This document shows, piece by piece, positions 48,430 through 57,927 of a stretch of 64,000 bases of DNA. Each line of letters begins with the position of its first letter. Positions within the stretch are counted from its first letter, which is position 1. The stretch covers positions 248,001 to 312,000 of the forward strand of contig CANLUC010000001.1 in assembly GCA_947494195.1 (NCBI GenBank). Reading direction: 5' to 3'. The position numbers and the translations under genes were made by a program. Origin of the DNA: an uncultured Nesterenkonia sp. (GTDB taxonomy: Bacteria > Actinomycetota > Actinomycetes > Actinomycetales > Micrococcaceae). Below the pieces are notes generated by a model, which saw only the letters and a list, made by a program, of their open reading frames with translations, had not been told where the DNA came from and made no database searches.

Positions 48430-50308
48430 TCAGCTCCACGTCCGCCCAGGGATCGAGACCTCCACGAGCCCCGCGGCCGATAAGCACGCGCTCGCCGGTC
48501 GGGTCCGGCGAGTCGGCGCGCTGCACCAGGCAGAACGCACGCTGCGCAGCATGCGCGCCTATGGCGCGGTCATCCTCTTCTCCTCGGTGAGCCAGCCGAT
48601 CATGTACATCCTCGCGATGGGCCTGGGTCTGGGCGTGCTCGTCGGGGACGGAGGTGACTTCGCGCAGTACGGCGCGAGCAGCTACCTGATGTACATCGGC
48701 CCCGCGATCCTGGCCTCCACGGTGGCGATGTCGGCAGGCATCGAGTTCACCTTCCCCGTGATGGAAGGCTTCAAGTGGCGGAGGCTCTACTACGGGGCGC
48801 AGGCCTCACCGCTGAGCCCGGGCCAGATCGCCTCCGGGCACATCCTCGCGGTGAGCGTGCGCTTCGCCGTGCACGCCGCGATCTTCACCGTCGTGCTGGC
48901 CCTGTTCGGGGCCGTCTCCTCTCCTTGGGCGGTGCTGCAGATCGGCAGCGCCCTGCTGGGCGGGCTCGCGATCGGTTTGCCGATCATGGCCTATGTCTCC
49001 ACGCTGCGGGACGAGAAGGGGCAGATGTCGCTGATCCAGCGATTCGTCATCATGCCGCTCTTCCTCTTCTCCGGCACCTTCTACCCGCTGACCAACCTCC
49101 CGGGCTTCCTGCAGGTCATCGGCTGGTTCTCCCCCATCTGGCATGCCAATGAGCTGGGCCGGGTGCTGGCCTTCTCCCAGCCGACCCCTGCCTGGATGAT
49201 CCTGGTGCACGTGCTCTACCTGCTCGGCATCACCGCCGGGGGCTGGCTGATCACCGTCCGGATCTTCTCCCGCCGCCTGGGACTGGAGGAATGGCGTGGC
49301 CGCACTCCGGGAGCCAAGGCCGATGCGCGTCGGCAGACGCGGATGGCGGCCAGGGACGGGGCCGACGTCGAACGCTCGGCCGCCGAGCGCAGCAGCGCAG
49401 ACCGGAGTGCTCCAGAGCGGGGTGCTTCAGACCGGAGTGCTCCAGAGCGGGGTGAGCGGCCGGCGTCGGACTCGGCAGCCACTCTTCCGCGGATCGTCTT
49501 CCGACGCGGGTTCGCCGCGAACTACTACTCGGGCAACATCCGCGCGGTCTTCGGCCGCGGGCTGACCGCCATCCGCAACAACCGCGGCGTCATCTTCCTC
49601 TCTGGGCTGCTGGAACCGGTGCTGTTCCTGACCTCTTTCGGGCTGGGGATCTCACCGATGATCGCCAGCGTGGACGCCGAGCAGGTCGGGCTCGGCGGCG
49701 GCGGGACCATCAGCTACGCCGCCTTCATCGCCCCGGCGCTACTGGCGGTCTCCGCGATGAACGGCGCGATCTTCGACTCCACCTGGAACGTGTTCTTCAA
49801 GCTCAAGATCACCAAGCTCTACCGCACGATGATGTCCACCTCGCTGGGTCCGGTAGATGTGGCGGTCGGGGAGATCGCCCTGGCGCTGTTCCGCGGCGGC
49901 ATCTACGCGCTGGGCTTCCTCGGGGTGCTGATGATCGGCGGGCTGGTCGACCCGCTCGCCGCCGTGCTGATGTTCTTCGCGGCGCTGTTCATCGCACTGG
50001 GCTTCGCCTCGGTGGGCATGGCGGTGACCTCGTTCCTGAGCCGCTTCCAGCAGATGGACTGGATGATGATGGTGCTGATCCCGATGTTCCTGTTCTCCGC
50101 CACGCTGTTCCCGATCAGCGTGTACCCCGCGGGGGTGCAGGTCGTGATCCAGGCGCTGCCGCTCTGGCACGGCGTGGAGCTCATGCGCGACATCGCCTTC
50201 TGGGACTTCGGCGCGCTCACCCTGGTCCACATCGGCTACTACCTGGTGATGACGGTCATCGGACTCTCCGTGACCACCTACCGGATGAAGAAGCTCTTCC
50301 TCCGCTGA
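48422..50308 (+). CDS. Fused tandem ABC-2 type permease (two NodJ/DrrB-like domains in one ORF)
   Basis: Two ~250-aa ABC-2 domains, each with LFSGTFYPLTNLPG / LFSATLFPISVYPAG motif, joined by SAAERSSADRSAPERGASDRSAPERGERPASD linker. Confidence 0.85.
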   Translation: MTDQLHVRPGIETSTSPAADKHALAGRVRRVGALHQAERTLRSMRAYGAVILFSSVSQPIMYILAMGLGLGVLVGDGGDFAQYGASSYLMYIGPAILASTVAMSAGIEFTFPVMEGFKWRRLYYGAQASPLSPGQIASGHILAVSVRFAVHAAIFTVVLALFGAVSSPWAVLQIGSALLGGLAIGLPIMAYVSTLRDEKGQMSLIQRFVIMPLFLFSGTFYPLTNLPGFLQVIGWFSPIWHANELGRVLAFSQPTPAWMILVHVLYLLGITAGGWLITVRIFSRRLGLEEWRGRTPGAKADARRQTRMAARDGADVERSAAERSSADRSAPERGASDRSAPERGERPASDSAATLPRIVFRRGFAANYYSGNIRAVFGRGLTAIRNNRGVIFLSGLLEPVLFLTSFGLGISPMIASVDAEQVGLGGGGTISYAAFIAPALLAVSAMNGAIFDSTWNVFFKLKITKLYRTMMSTSLGPVDVAVGEIALALFRGGIYALGFLGVLMIGGLVDPLAAVLMFFAALFIALGFASVGMAVTSFLSRFQQMDWMMMVLIPMFLFSATLFPISVYPAGVQVVIQALPLWHGVELMRDIAFWDFGALTLVHIGYYLVMTVIGLSVTTYRMKKLFLR

Positions 50309-50349
50309 GGCTTCCCGTCCTGCGCTGAGCCACCTCCCGCGTCGCCCTC

Positions 50350-50420
50350 GTTGAGCGGCGGAAACACCGGTCAGTACAGGGGCCGAACGGCCACAACTGT
50401 TCGGAGAATCCGCCGCTCAA
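50350..50420. repeat. 71-bp inverted-repeat intergenic element, copy 3
   Basis: TTGAGCGGCGGA (50351-50362) / TCCGCCGCTCAA (50409-50420), perfect 12-bp arms. Confidence 0.85.
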
Positions 50421-50431
50421 GGGGAAGACCT

Positions 50432-50445
50432 TTGAATATCTCAAT
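50432..50445 (+). promoter_or_regulatory. Putative MarR operator upstream of permease gene
   Basis: TTGAATATCTCAAT, 12/14 identical to TTGACTTTCTCAAT at 53990-54003. Confidence 0.5.
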
Positions 50446-50562
50446 CATTGAAATATTGAACTGTAGGCGGGAGGGGCCTATGCTGACTGTGATGTGTTCT
50501 GCATCACAGTGAGTTCGCACCCCCTGTGATGCGAGGAACAACCTTGCACAAGGGAGTCATAG

Positions 50563-51612
50563 ATGACCGATGAGCGCGCACGCCCGGGACGAAGGTCCCG
50601 CGGCAAGGCACCACTCGACCGTGACGCGGAGGTCCACCGGCTGCACCGGTGGGAGTCCTCCGCGGCCACGGACCGTCGAGGTGGTGACATCCGGCGACAC
50701 ACCGATGTCTCCACCTCCGCCGCACTGGACATCCCCACCCGGCCGGACCCGGCAGCCCCGCTGTCCTCGATCGCGCAGAGCGGCGCCACCGGGCGGGCAA
50801 CCACCTCAGGCCCCGGCCGAGCCCGACGACGACGACGGCGCGGGCTCGGCACCAAGGCCCTTGGTGCGGCCGGCGTCGTCGGCATGCTGCTGACCTGGGA
50901 ACTCCTGCCGCTGACCGGACTGGTCGATGCACGCTTCCTGCCGCCGGCCCATGAGGCCATCGGCAGACTGATCACCAACTTCGGACTGACAGACTTCTGG
51001 GTCGCCGTCGGTGACACCATGCAGGCCTGGGCGCTCGGGATGATCATTGCCGTGGTCCTGGCCACGGTGCTGGGCTTCATCATCGGCTCCTCCACCTTCC
51101 TGCGCCGGTTCACCAACTCCACCATCGAATTCCTGCGACCGGTTCCCTCGGTGGCGCTGATCCCCCTGGCGGTATTGCTCCTGGGCACCGACATCGAGTC
51201 GGCCCTGATGCTGATCGTCTACGCCTGCTTCTGGCAGGTGCTGATCCAGGTGCTCTACGGGGTCGCCGATGTGGATGCCGTCGCCATGAACACCGCCCGC
51301 TCCTACGGCCTCGGCCCCTTCGCCCGGATCCGCTACGTCACCCTGCCCACTGCCCTTCCCTTTGTGATGACCGGCGTTCGGCTCGCCGCAGCAGTGGCGC
51401 TGATCCTGGCGATCACCGCCGGACTGGTCATCGGCACACCGGGCCTCGGCCAAGAGATCGTCCGAGCCCAGTCCGGAGGCAATTACGTCTCCATGTACGC
51501 CCTCGTGCTGGCCACCGGCCTGCTCGGGGTCCTGGTCAACCTGGTCATGCGCATCATCGAACGCAAGATCCTGTCCTGGCACTCCTCGGTCCGCACGGAG
51601 GTGGCGGCATGA
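50563..51612 (+). CDS. NitT/TauT-type ABC transporter permease with Arg-rich N-terminal extension
   Basis: EFLRPVPSVALIPLAVLLLGTDIESALMLIVYACFWQVLIQVLYGV. Confidence 0.9.
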   Translation: MTDERARPGRRSRGKAPLDRDAEVHRLHRWESSAATDRRGGDIRRHTDVSTSAALDIPTRPDPAAPLSSIAQSGATGRATTSGPGRARRRRRRGLGTKALGAAGVVGMLLTWELLPLTGLVDARFLPPAHEAIGRLITNFGLTDFWVAVGDTMQAWALGMIIAVVLATVLGFIIGSSTFLRRFTNSTIEFLRPVPSVALIPLAVLLLGTDIESALMLIVYACFWQVLIQVLYGVADVDAVAMNTARSYGLGPFARIRYVTLPTALPFVMTGVRLAAAVALILAITAGLVIGTPGLGQEIVRAQSGGNYVSMYALVLATGLLGVLVNLVMRIIERKILSWHSSVRTEVAA

Positions 51613-52382
51613 CATATATCCGTACGGTCCTACACATCATCGCCCTGCCGCTGATCCTGCTCGCCATCTGGTTCGTCACCACGCTGGGCGAGACGAGCTT
51701 CTTCGTCCCGACGCCGCAGGTGCTGGTGGAGACCTTCACCGAGACCTGGACCAGCGAGCGCTTCGTCAGTGATGTCTTCCCGTCCCTGGGAAGGCTGATG
51801 ATCGGCATTGCGCTCTCGATCCTGATCGGCATCGTCGGCGGGCTGCTGATCGGCTCCTTCCGGTGGCTGCGCGCGCTGCTGGAACCGACGCTGGAGTTCT
51901 TCCGGGCCATCCCGCCACCGGTGCTCATTCCGGTGATCATGCTGCTGATCGGCATCGGCGACGAGATGAAGGTCTCGGTGATCGTGCTGGGCGCCGTCTG
52001 GCCGATCCTGCTGAACACCATCGAGGGCGTGCGCTCCATGGACGAGGTGCTGGCCGACACCAGCCGCACCTATGGGATGAACAAGATCAACAGCATCCGC
52101 TACCTGATCCTGCCCTCGGCCATGCCGCAGATCATGGCAGGCATCCGACAGTCACTCTCGATCGCCCTGATCCTCATGGTGATCTCGGAGATGTTCGCCT
52201 CCACCGAGGGGCTCGGCTTCGCGATCGTGCAGTTCCAGCGCTCCTTCGCGATCCCCGAGATGTGGTCCGGCATCGTCCTGCTGGGCCTGCTCGGGGTCGT
52301 CCTCTCCTTCATCTTCCAGCTTGCCGAACGCTGGATCCTGGGCTGGTACCACGGTCTGCGTGAGATCGAGCAGGCTGCCTGA
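51609..52382 (+). CDS. NitT/TauT-type ABC transporter permease
   Basis: EFFRAIPPPVLIPVIMLLIGIGDEMKVSVIVLGAVWPILLNTIEGVRSMD. Confidence 0.9.
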   Translation: MTYIRTVLHIIALPLILLAIWFVTTLGETSFFVPTPQVLVETFTETWTSERFVSDVFPSLGRLMIGIALSILIGIVGGLLIGSFRWLRALLEPTLEFFRAIPPPVLIPVIMLLIGIGDEMKVSVIVLGAVWPILLNTIEGVRSMDEVLADTSRTYGMNKINSIRYLILPSAMPQIMAGIRQSLSIALILMVISEMFASTEGLGFAIVQFQRSFAIPEMWSGIVLLGLLGVVLSFIFQLAERWILGWYHGLREIEQAA

Positions 52383-52464
52383 GCACCGCGCAGCGCAAGC
52401 ACTTCCGGCCGGGCACATCCACCCGGCTCCATTGACGAGATCTGCCAAGAGAAGGGACCCGGAG

Positions 52465-53379
52465 ATGACCTCCGAGCACTCACAGCCCACCAACAAGGTG
52501 ATCAGCCAGTCCAGCGTCCAGGACACCCCCGATGGGCGGATCCCCGTGGGGAAGACCATGCCCGGCGAGCAGCCCATGCTCTCGGTGCAGAATCTGAAGA
52601 AGGTCTACCACACCGACGGCGGGGACATCGAGGCCGTCCGGAACCTGACCTTCGACCTGCCGAAGGGCCAGCTGGCCTGTCTGGTCGGGCCCTCCGGCTC
52701 CGGAAAGACGACGCTGCTCAAATGCATCTCCGGCCTGATGGCTCCGACCGAGGGTGAGGTGACCCTGCACGGAGAGAAGGTCACCGGACCACCAAAGTCC
52801 ATGGCCGTGGTCTTCCAGGAGTACGGGCGCTCGCTGTTCCCCTGGCTGCGTGTGGCCGAGAACGTGGAGCTTCCGCTGAAGAACCAGGGCATGGACAAGA
52901 CCGCGCGCCGCGAGGTGGTGGCCGAGGCACTGGAGGCCGTGGGGCTCTCCCACGTGCCGAAGTCCTACCCCTGGCAGCTCTCCGGCGGCATGCAGCAGCG
53001 CGTGGCCATCGCCCGCGCCGTGGCGTACAAGCCCGAGGTGCTGCTGATGGATGAGCCCTTCGCAGCGGTCGATGCGCAGACGCGCGCCGACCTGGAGGAC
53101 CTGGTGCGCGGGATCTGGAAGAAGCTCGGCGTCTCGGTGCTCTTCGTGACCCATGACATCGACGAGTCGGTCTACCTGGGCGAGCGGGTCATCATCCTGT
53201 CCTCCTCCCCCACCATCATCCAGGAGGACCTCCTGGTGGACCTGCCGGACGAACGGGATCAGCTCGAGACTCGTTCCTCCCAGCGCTTCTCCGAGTTGCG
53301 TCACCACGTCTATGAGCAGATCCAGCTGGCCAAGAAGGGGTTCCGCCCGGAGGACGCGGTCGCGAACGCCAACGCCTGA
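52465..53379 (+). CDS. NitT/TauT-type ABC transporter ATP-binding protein
   Basis: GPSGSGKTTLLKCISGLM, LSGGMQQRVAIARAVAYKPEVLLMDEPFAAVDAQTRADLEDLV. Confidence 0.93.
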   Translation: MTSEHSQPTNKVISQSSVQDTPDGRIPVGKTMPGEQPMLSVQNLKKVYHTDGGDIEAVRNLTFDLPKGQLACLVGPSGSGKTTLLKCISGLMAPTEGEVTLHGEKVTGPPKSMAVVFQEYGRSLFPWLRVAENVELPLKNQGMDKTARREVVAEALEAVGLSHVPKSYPWQLSGGMQQRVAIARAVAYKPEVLLMDEPFAAVDAQTRADLEDLVRGIWKKLGVSVLFVTHDIDESVYLGERVIILSSSPTIIQEDLLVDLPDERDQLETRSSQRFSELRHHVYEQIQLAKKGFRPEDAVANANA

Positions 53380-53431
53380 GCGTCGGCGTCCGCACCCCAG
53401 CTGCGGCCGAACGGGTCAGCGGATCAGCTGG

Positions 53432-53932
53432 TCAGTAGACGATCTTGATCAGCAGCTCGCGCAGCTGGTCACGCTCGGCCGGGGTCAGGCCCTGCAAGGT
53501 CTGCGCCTCGGCCTCATGGGTCCGCTCAGCGGCCTGGGCATAGAGCTCGCGCCCAGCCTCGGTGGCGGTGAGGATCTTGGAGCGACGGTCCCGCGGGTCA
53601 GGTTCCCGCTGCAGGACGCCCCGCTCCTCCAACCGATCCACCAGCGCAACCACCTGACTGGGGTCCAGGTCCAGGAAGTCCCCCAGCTCGCGCTGCGAGG
53701 GGTTGGTCCCGGAGCACGCCATGGCGAGCACGGCGAAGGGCCGCACCTTCAGGTCCAGGTCACTGAGCAGCTCGTTTGCCAGCGCGTTGCCCCGCACCCT
53801 GGCCCGGGCCGTGAGGAAGGCGACCTCTTGAGCGAGCGGGGTCTGCTGAAAGCGACCCACACCATCATCGACTCGGTCCTGCTGCGCCGACGCGGGAGCA
53901 ACAGCGGAGGTGGTGGGGCTCGAGGGGGGCAT
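53432..53932 (-). CDS. MarR family transcriptional regulator
   Basis: NPSQRELGDFLDLDPSQVVALVDRLEERGVLQREPDPRDRRSKILTATEAG. Confidence 0.92.
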   Translation of the reverse strand: MPPSSPTTSAVAPASAQQDRVDDGVGRFQQTPLAQEVAFLTARARVRGNALANELLSDLDLKVRPFAVLAMACSGTNPSQRELGDFLDLDPSQVVALVDRLEERGVLQREPDPRDRRSKILTATEAGRELYAQAAERTHEAEAQTLQGLTPAERDQLRELLIKIVY

Positions 53933-53989
53933 GGATTCTCCTAGCAGGGGTCCTCGGGTGAGGAATCGGACGGATGAGAAGACCAATCA

Positions 53990-54026
53990 TTGACTTTCTC
54001 AATGTTATCAAGTGAGATGTATCACA
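53990..54026. promoter_or_regulatory. Divergent regulatory region: putative MarR operator and CRP/GlxR-like site
   Basis: CATTGA-CTTTC-TCAATG (53988-54004) and AGTGAGATGTATCACA (54011-54026; GTGA-N6-TCAC). Confidence 0.5.
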
Positions 54027-54076
54027 GTAAGCGTAGGCCGACTGGCCCTACAGCTGGCCGTACAAGAGGAGAGACT

Positions 54077-55000
54077 ATGTCGTTACAGGGCAAGGTAGCC
54101 ATCGTGACCGGTTCCGGTGCAGGGCTGGGCCTGGCATACGCCCAGGAGCTCGCCGCTCAGGGAGCCAGCGTGATCATCAATGACGTGGATCAGACCACTG
54201 CTGATGCGGCGGTGGCGTCCATCGAGGCTGCTGGCGGTAAGGCTGTGGCGGTCGTCGCGCCGGTCGGCTCCACCGAGACCGCGGAGAAGCTCGTGGAGTC
54301 TGCGGTGAGCAACTTCGGCGGGCTGGACATCCTGGTCACCAATGCCGGGATCCTGCGCGACAAGTCACTGCTGAAGATGTCGGACGAGGACTTCGACGCC
54401 GTCATCAACGTCCACCTCAAGGGCACCTTCACCTGCGTCCGGGCGGCATATCAGCACTTCAAGACCGAAGGTGTGGCAGGCCGGATCGTCTGCATCGGCT
54501 CCCCCACCGGCCAGCGCGGCAATTTCGGGCAGACCAATTACGCGGCCGCCAAGGCCGGGATCGTCGGGATGGTGCGCACCTGGGCGCTGGAGATGAAGCG
54601 TGCAGGCGTGAGCGTCAACGCTGTGATCCCTGTGGCGGCCACCGCGATGACCAAGACCGTGCCGTACTTCCAGAAGGCCGTGGAGGCCGAGGAGCAGGGT
54701 GAGCCCATGCCGGACTTCTTCCGCAAGGGCCTGGGCTTCGGCACCGCGAAGGATGCGGCCGGCGTCGTCGCCTTCCTCTCCTCCGATGCCGTGGACGGGA
54801 TCACCGGTCAGGTCATCGGCGCCGGCGGGGACCGGCTCCAGATCTGGAGCCACCCCGAACCGGTGGTCTCGGAGTTCCACGACGGCGGCTGGGACTACGA
54901 GTCGCTGCAGGCCCAGGGACGAGACCTCCTCGGGGCGAACCTGCAGTCGGTCGGCGAGTCCATGCCTGAACTTCCCCCCGAGCTGCAGCCCACGAGCTGA
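54077..55000 (+). CDS. SDR family oxidoreductase, (R)-3-hydroxyacyl-CoA dehydrogenase/MFE-2-like
   Basis: VTGSGAGLGLAYAQELAAQGASVIINDVD, NAGILRDKSLLKMSDEDFDAVINVHLKGTF, GNFGQTNYAAAKAGIVGM. Confidence 0.85.
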   Translation: MSLQGKVAIVTGSGAGLGLAYAQELAAQGASVIINDVDQTTADAAVASIEAAGGKAVAVVAPVGSTETAEKLVESAVSNFGGLDILVTNAGILRDKSLLKMSDEDFDAVINVHLKGTFTCVRAAYQHFKTEGVAGRIVCIGSPTGQRGNFGQTNYAAAKAGIVGMVRTWALEMKRAGVSVNAVIPVAATAMTKTVPYFQKAVEAEEQGEPMPDFFRKGLGFGTAKDAAGVVAFLSSDAVDGITGQVIGAGGDRLQIWSHPEPVVSEFHDGGWDYESLQAQGRDLLGANLQSVGESMPELPPELQPTS

Positions 55001-55101
55001 CCAGCCCGAGCCAGCGTGCCGACCCAGCCCGCCAGCCCAACCCGGCAGGCCCGCCGGCATCCCAGCCGAGGACCCGTCGAGATCAGGAGAGGAGCTCTGC
55101 G

Positions 55102-56007
55102 ATGCGATACCGATCAGCCATTGATCTGAGCACCATCGAGGCCGTGGACACCCATGTCCATCTGGAGATGGACTCCGGCGGGCATCGGGCTCTGCCCGAG
55201 GTGTTCTTCGAGGCCTCCGCGAAGTACTTCAAGACCGCCGAGCGCACGCCCTCGATCGACCGCATCGCAGAGGTCTACCGAGGCCACCGCATGGCCGCAG
55301 TGGTCTTCACCGTGGATGCGCGCACGCAGCTGCAGCACGCACCCAACTCGATCGATGATCTGGTCGCCGGGTGTCTGCGCAACAACGACGTCCTGCTGCC
55401 CTTCGGATCGGTGGACCCCTGGCTGGGCACCGAGGCCATCACCGAGGCGCAGCGTCAGGCCGAGGAGCTCGGCGTGCGCGGGTTCAAGTTCCACCCCACC
55501 GTGCAGGGCTTCGACCCTTCGGACTCGCAGCACTACCCGCTGTGGGAGACGCTGGAGGAGATCGGGCTTCCGCTGATCTTCCACACCGGGCAGAACGGAA
55601 TGGGCGCCGGGACCCCGGGCGGTGGCGGGCTGAAGCTGAAGTACTCCAATCCGCTGCTGCTCGACGACGTCGCCGCGGACTTCCCGCAGCTGCCGATCAT
55701 CATGGCGCACCCCTCGGTGCCCTGGCAGGACGAGGCGATCTCGATCGCGACGCATAAGTCCAATGTGTACATCGACCTCTCCGGCTGGTCACCGAAGTAC
55801 TTCCCACAGGCTCTGGTGCGCAGTGCGAACAACATCCTCTCCACCAAGCTGCTCTTCGGCACGGACTATCCGCTGATCACTCCGGAGAAGTGGCTCACCG
55901 CCTTCGCTGACCTGCCGATCAAGGACGAGGTGCGTCCGCAGATCCTCAAGCACAACGCCGCAGCGCTGCTGGGCCTCGACGCGGGAGCCGGAGCCGACCA
56001 TGCGTGA
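55102..56007 (+). CDS. Metal-dependent amidohydrolase (Amidohydrolase_2/ACMSD-like)
   Basis: VDTHVHLE (HxH), FKFHP, IFHTGQ, AHPS, LLFGTDYP metal-ligand pattern. Confidence 0.85.
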   Translation: MRYRSAIDLSTIEAVDTHVHLEMDSGGHRALPEVFFEASAKYFKTAERTPSIDRIAEVYRGHRMAAVVFTVDARTQLQHAPNSIDDLVAGCLRNNDVLLPFGSVDPWLGTEAITEAQRQAEELGVRGFKFHPTVQGFDPSDSQHYPLWETLEEIGLPLIFHTGQNGMGAGTPGGGGLKLKYSNPLLLDDVAADFPQLPIIMAHPSVPWQDEAISIATHKSNVYIDLSGWSPKYFPQALVRSANNILSTKLLFGTDYPLITPEKWLTAFADLPIKDEVRPQILKHNAAALLGLDAGAGADHA

Positions 56008-57196
56008 ACCAGTGCGCGGAAGCGTCATCCCCTCAGACCTCTACGGCTTCGCCGAACGGCTGAGCACCGCAGAGCGCACGGTGATCACCGAGCTGCGCCG
56101 GGTGCTGGCCGAGGAGGTCCACCCGCACCTGAACGCGGCGTGGGACGAGGCGCGCTTCCCGGAAGAGATCATCGCTCCGCTGCGCCGACAGCAGCTCATG
56201 GATCCGCCGGCGCTGCGCGCCGCGGGCGAACCCATCCGGGACGTCTTCCTCGGGTTCCGCAGCTTCGAGCTCACCCGCTGCGACATCAACGTCGGCACCT
56301 ACTACAACGCAGCCGCCAGCCTCTTCCGCACGGTCTGCACTCTGGGCGGCTCCCCCGAGCAGGCACGTGAGCTCGACGCGAAGATCGTCACCCACGAGCT
56401 GACCGGCGTCTTCGCGCTCACCGAACCCGACCACGGCTCCGATGTGGCAGGCGGACTGGCCACCGAAGCCACTCACGATCCAGCAACCGGAGAGTGGGTC
56501 ATCAACGGCGCGAAACGCTGGATCGGAGGTGCGGGCGCCGCCGACCTCGTCGCAACCTTTGCTCGGGACACCGCCGACTCCCAGGTGAAGTGCTTCCTGG
56601 TGCCGACCTCCGCACCGGGGATGAGCATGAGCACCATCGAGCGCAAGGCCTCACTGCGCATCATGCAGAACGCCGACATCAGCTACCACGAAGTGCGGGT
56701 CCCCGAGAGCGCTCGGCTGCAACGGATCAACAGCTTCGCCGACGTCGCCGGCTGTCTGCGGCGCATGCGTTCAGATGTGGCATGGATGGCCACCGGGGCG
56801 ATGGCAGGTGCCTACGAGGCGGCACTGGACTATGTGGCGCGCCGCGAGCAGTTCGGCCGACCCATCGCCGGCTTCCAGCTGATCCAGGAGAAGCTGGCGA
56901 TGATGCTGGGGAACCTCACCGCATCCCTGGGCATGGTCGTGCAGCTCAGTGAGCAACAGGCAGCCGGGACCTACCGGGACGAGAATTCCGCGCTGGCAAA
57001 GATGTACACCTCGCTTCGCCTGCGCGAGACCGTCGCGCTGGCCCGAGAGGTCTGCGGAGGCAACGGGATCACCCTGGACACGGACGTGGCGCGATTCCAC
57101 GCGGACGCGGAGGCCATCTACTCCTATGAGGGCACTCACGAGATCAACGCGCTGATCGTCGGACGGGCGGTGACCGGAGTGGGGGCTTTCACCTAG
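56000..57196 (+). CDS. Acyl-CoA dehydrogenase
   Basis: FALTEPDHGSDVAGGL, WVINGAKRWIGG, QLIQEKLAMM, YEGTHEINALIVGRAVTG. Confidence 0.9.
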   Translation: MREPVRGSVIPSDLYGFAERLSTAERTVITELRRVLAEEVHPHLNAAWDEARFPEEIIAPLRRQQLMDPPALRAAGEPIRDVFLGFRSFELTRCDINVGTYYNAAASLFRTVCTLGGSPEQARELDAKIVTHELTGVFALTEPDHGSDVAGGLATEATHDPATGEWVINGAKRWIGGAGAADLVATFARDTADSQVKCFLVPTSAPGMSMSTIERKASLRIMQNADISYHEVRVPESARLQRINSFADVAGCLRRMRSDVAWMATGAMAGAYEAALDYVARREQFGRPIAGFQLIQEKLAMMLGNLTASLGMVVQLSEQQAAGTYRDENSALAKMYTSLRLRETVALAREVCGGNGITLDTDVARFHADAEAIYSYEGTHEINALIVGRAVTGVGAFT

Positions 57197-57345
57197 GACC
57201 TTGACAAGCCTCCGGGACGCCCCGGAGCCCCCGCTGGGGATCGCGGGAAAACGACACAGAATCCAATTCGACAATTCGCCTGGGCATACGCCTATCCAGA
57301 ATAAAATGTGACCCAGGACACACTCACCTTGAGCCGAGGAGCAGA

Positions 57346-57819
57346 ATGACTGACACGAATGCAGCCCGGACCATCGTCTCTTTCGAGGACGCACGAGCGA
57401 TGGCCGGCACCGACCTGGGACAGACCGCCTGGCGCGAGATCACCCAGGACATGATCAACACCTTCGCGGATGCCACCGACGATCAACAGTGGATCCACGT
57501 GGATCCCGAGCGCGCCAAGGACGGACCCTTCGGCGCACCGATCGCCCACGGTTTCCTCACGCTTTCGCTGATCATCCCCTTCTGGGGCGAACTCTTCGAC
57601 GTCACCGATGTCGGCACGAAGCTCAACTACGGCCTGGACAAGGTGCGCTTCACGGCACCGGTGCCGGTCGGTTCGCGAGTTCGCATGCACGGCACCATCC
57701 GCGACGTCGAAGAGGTCAAGGGAGGCGGCCTGCATCTGGTCGTCGACGCGACCTTCGAGGTCGAGGGCCAGGAGCGCCCCGCCGTCGTGGCGACCTTCCT
57801 GGCTCGCTTCTACCCCTGA
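57346..57819 (+). CDS. MaoC family dehydratase
   Basis: MINTFADATDDQQWIHVDPERAKDGPFGAPIAHGFLTLSLI. Confidence 0.93.
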   Translation: MTDTNAARTIVSFEDARAMAGTDLGQTAWREITQDMINTFADATDDQQWIHVDPERAKDGPFGAPIAHGFLTLSLIIPFWGELFDVTDVGTKLNYGLDKVRFTAPVPVGSRVRMHGTIRDVEEVKGGGLHLVVDATFEVEGQERPAVVATFLARFYP

Positions 57820-57927
57820 TCCGAGACCCCCGATGATCCAGCACACCCGAGCATCCGCCATCACCGCACTGACTCTCTACCCCACCGTGGGCCGCCCTTC
57901 CGCGACCCCACATCTCAAGGAGCAATC

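Noticed and set aside
50487-50509. CRP/GlxR site
   Set aside because: Half-sites TGTGA/TCACA are 11 bp apart rather than 6
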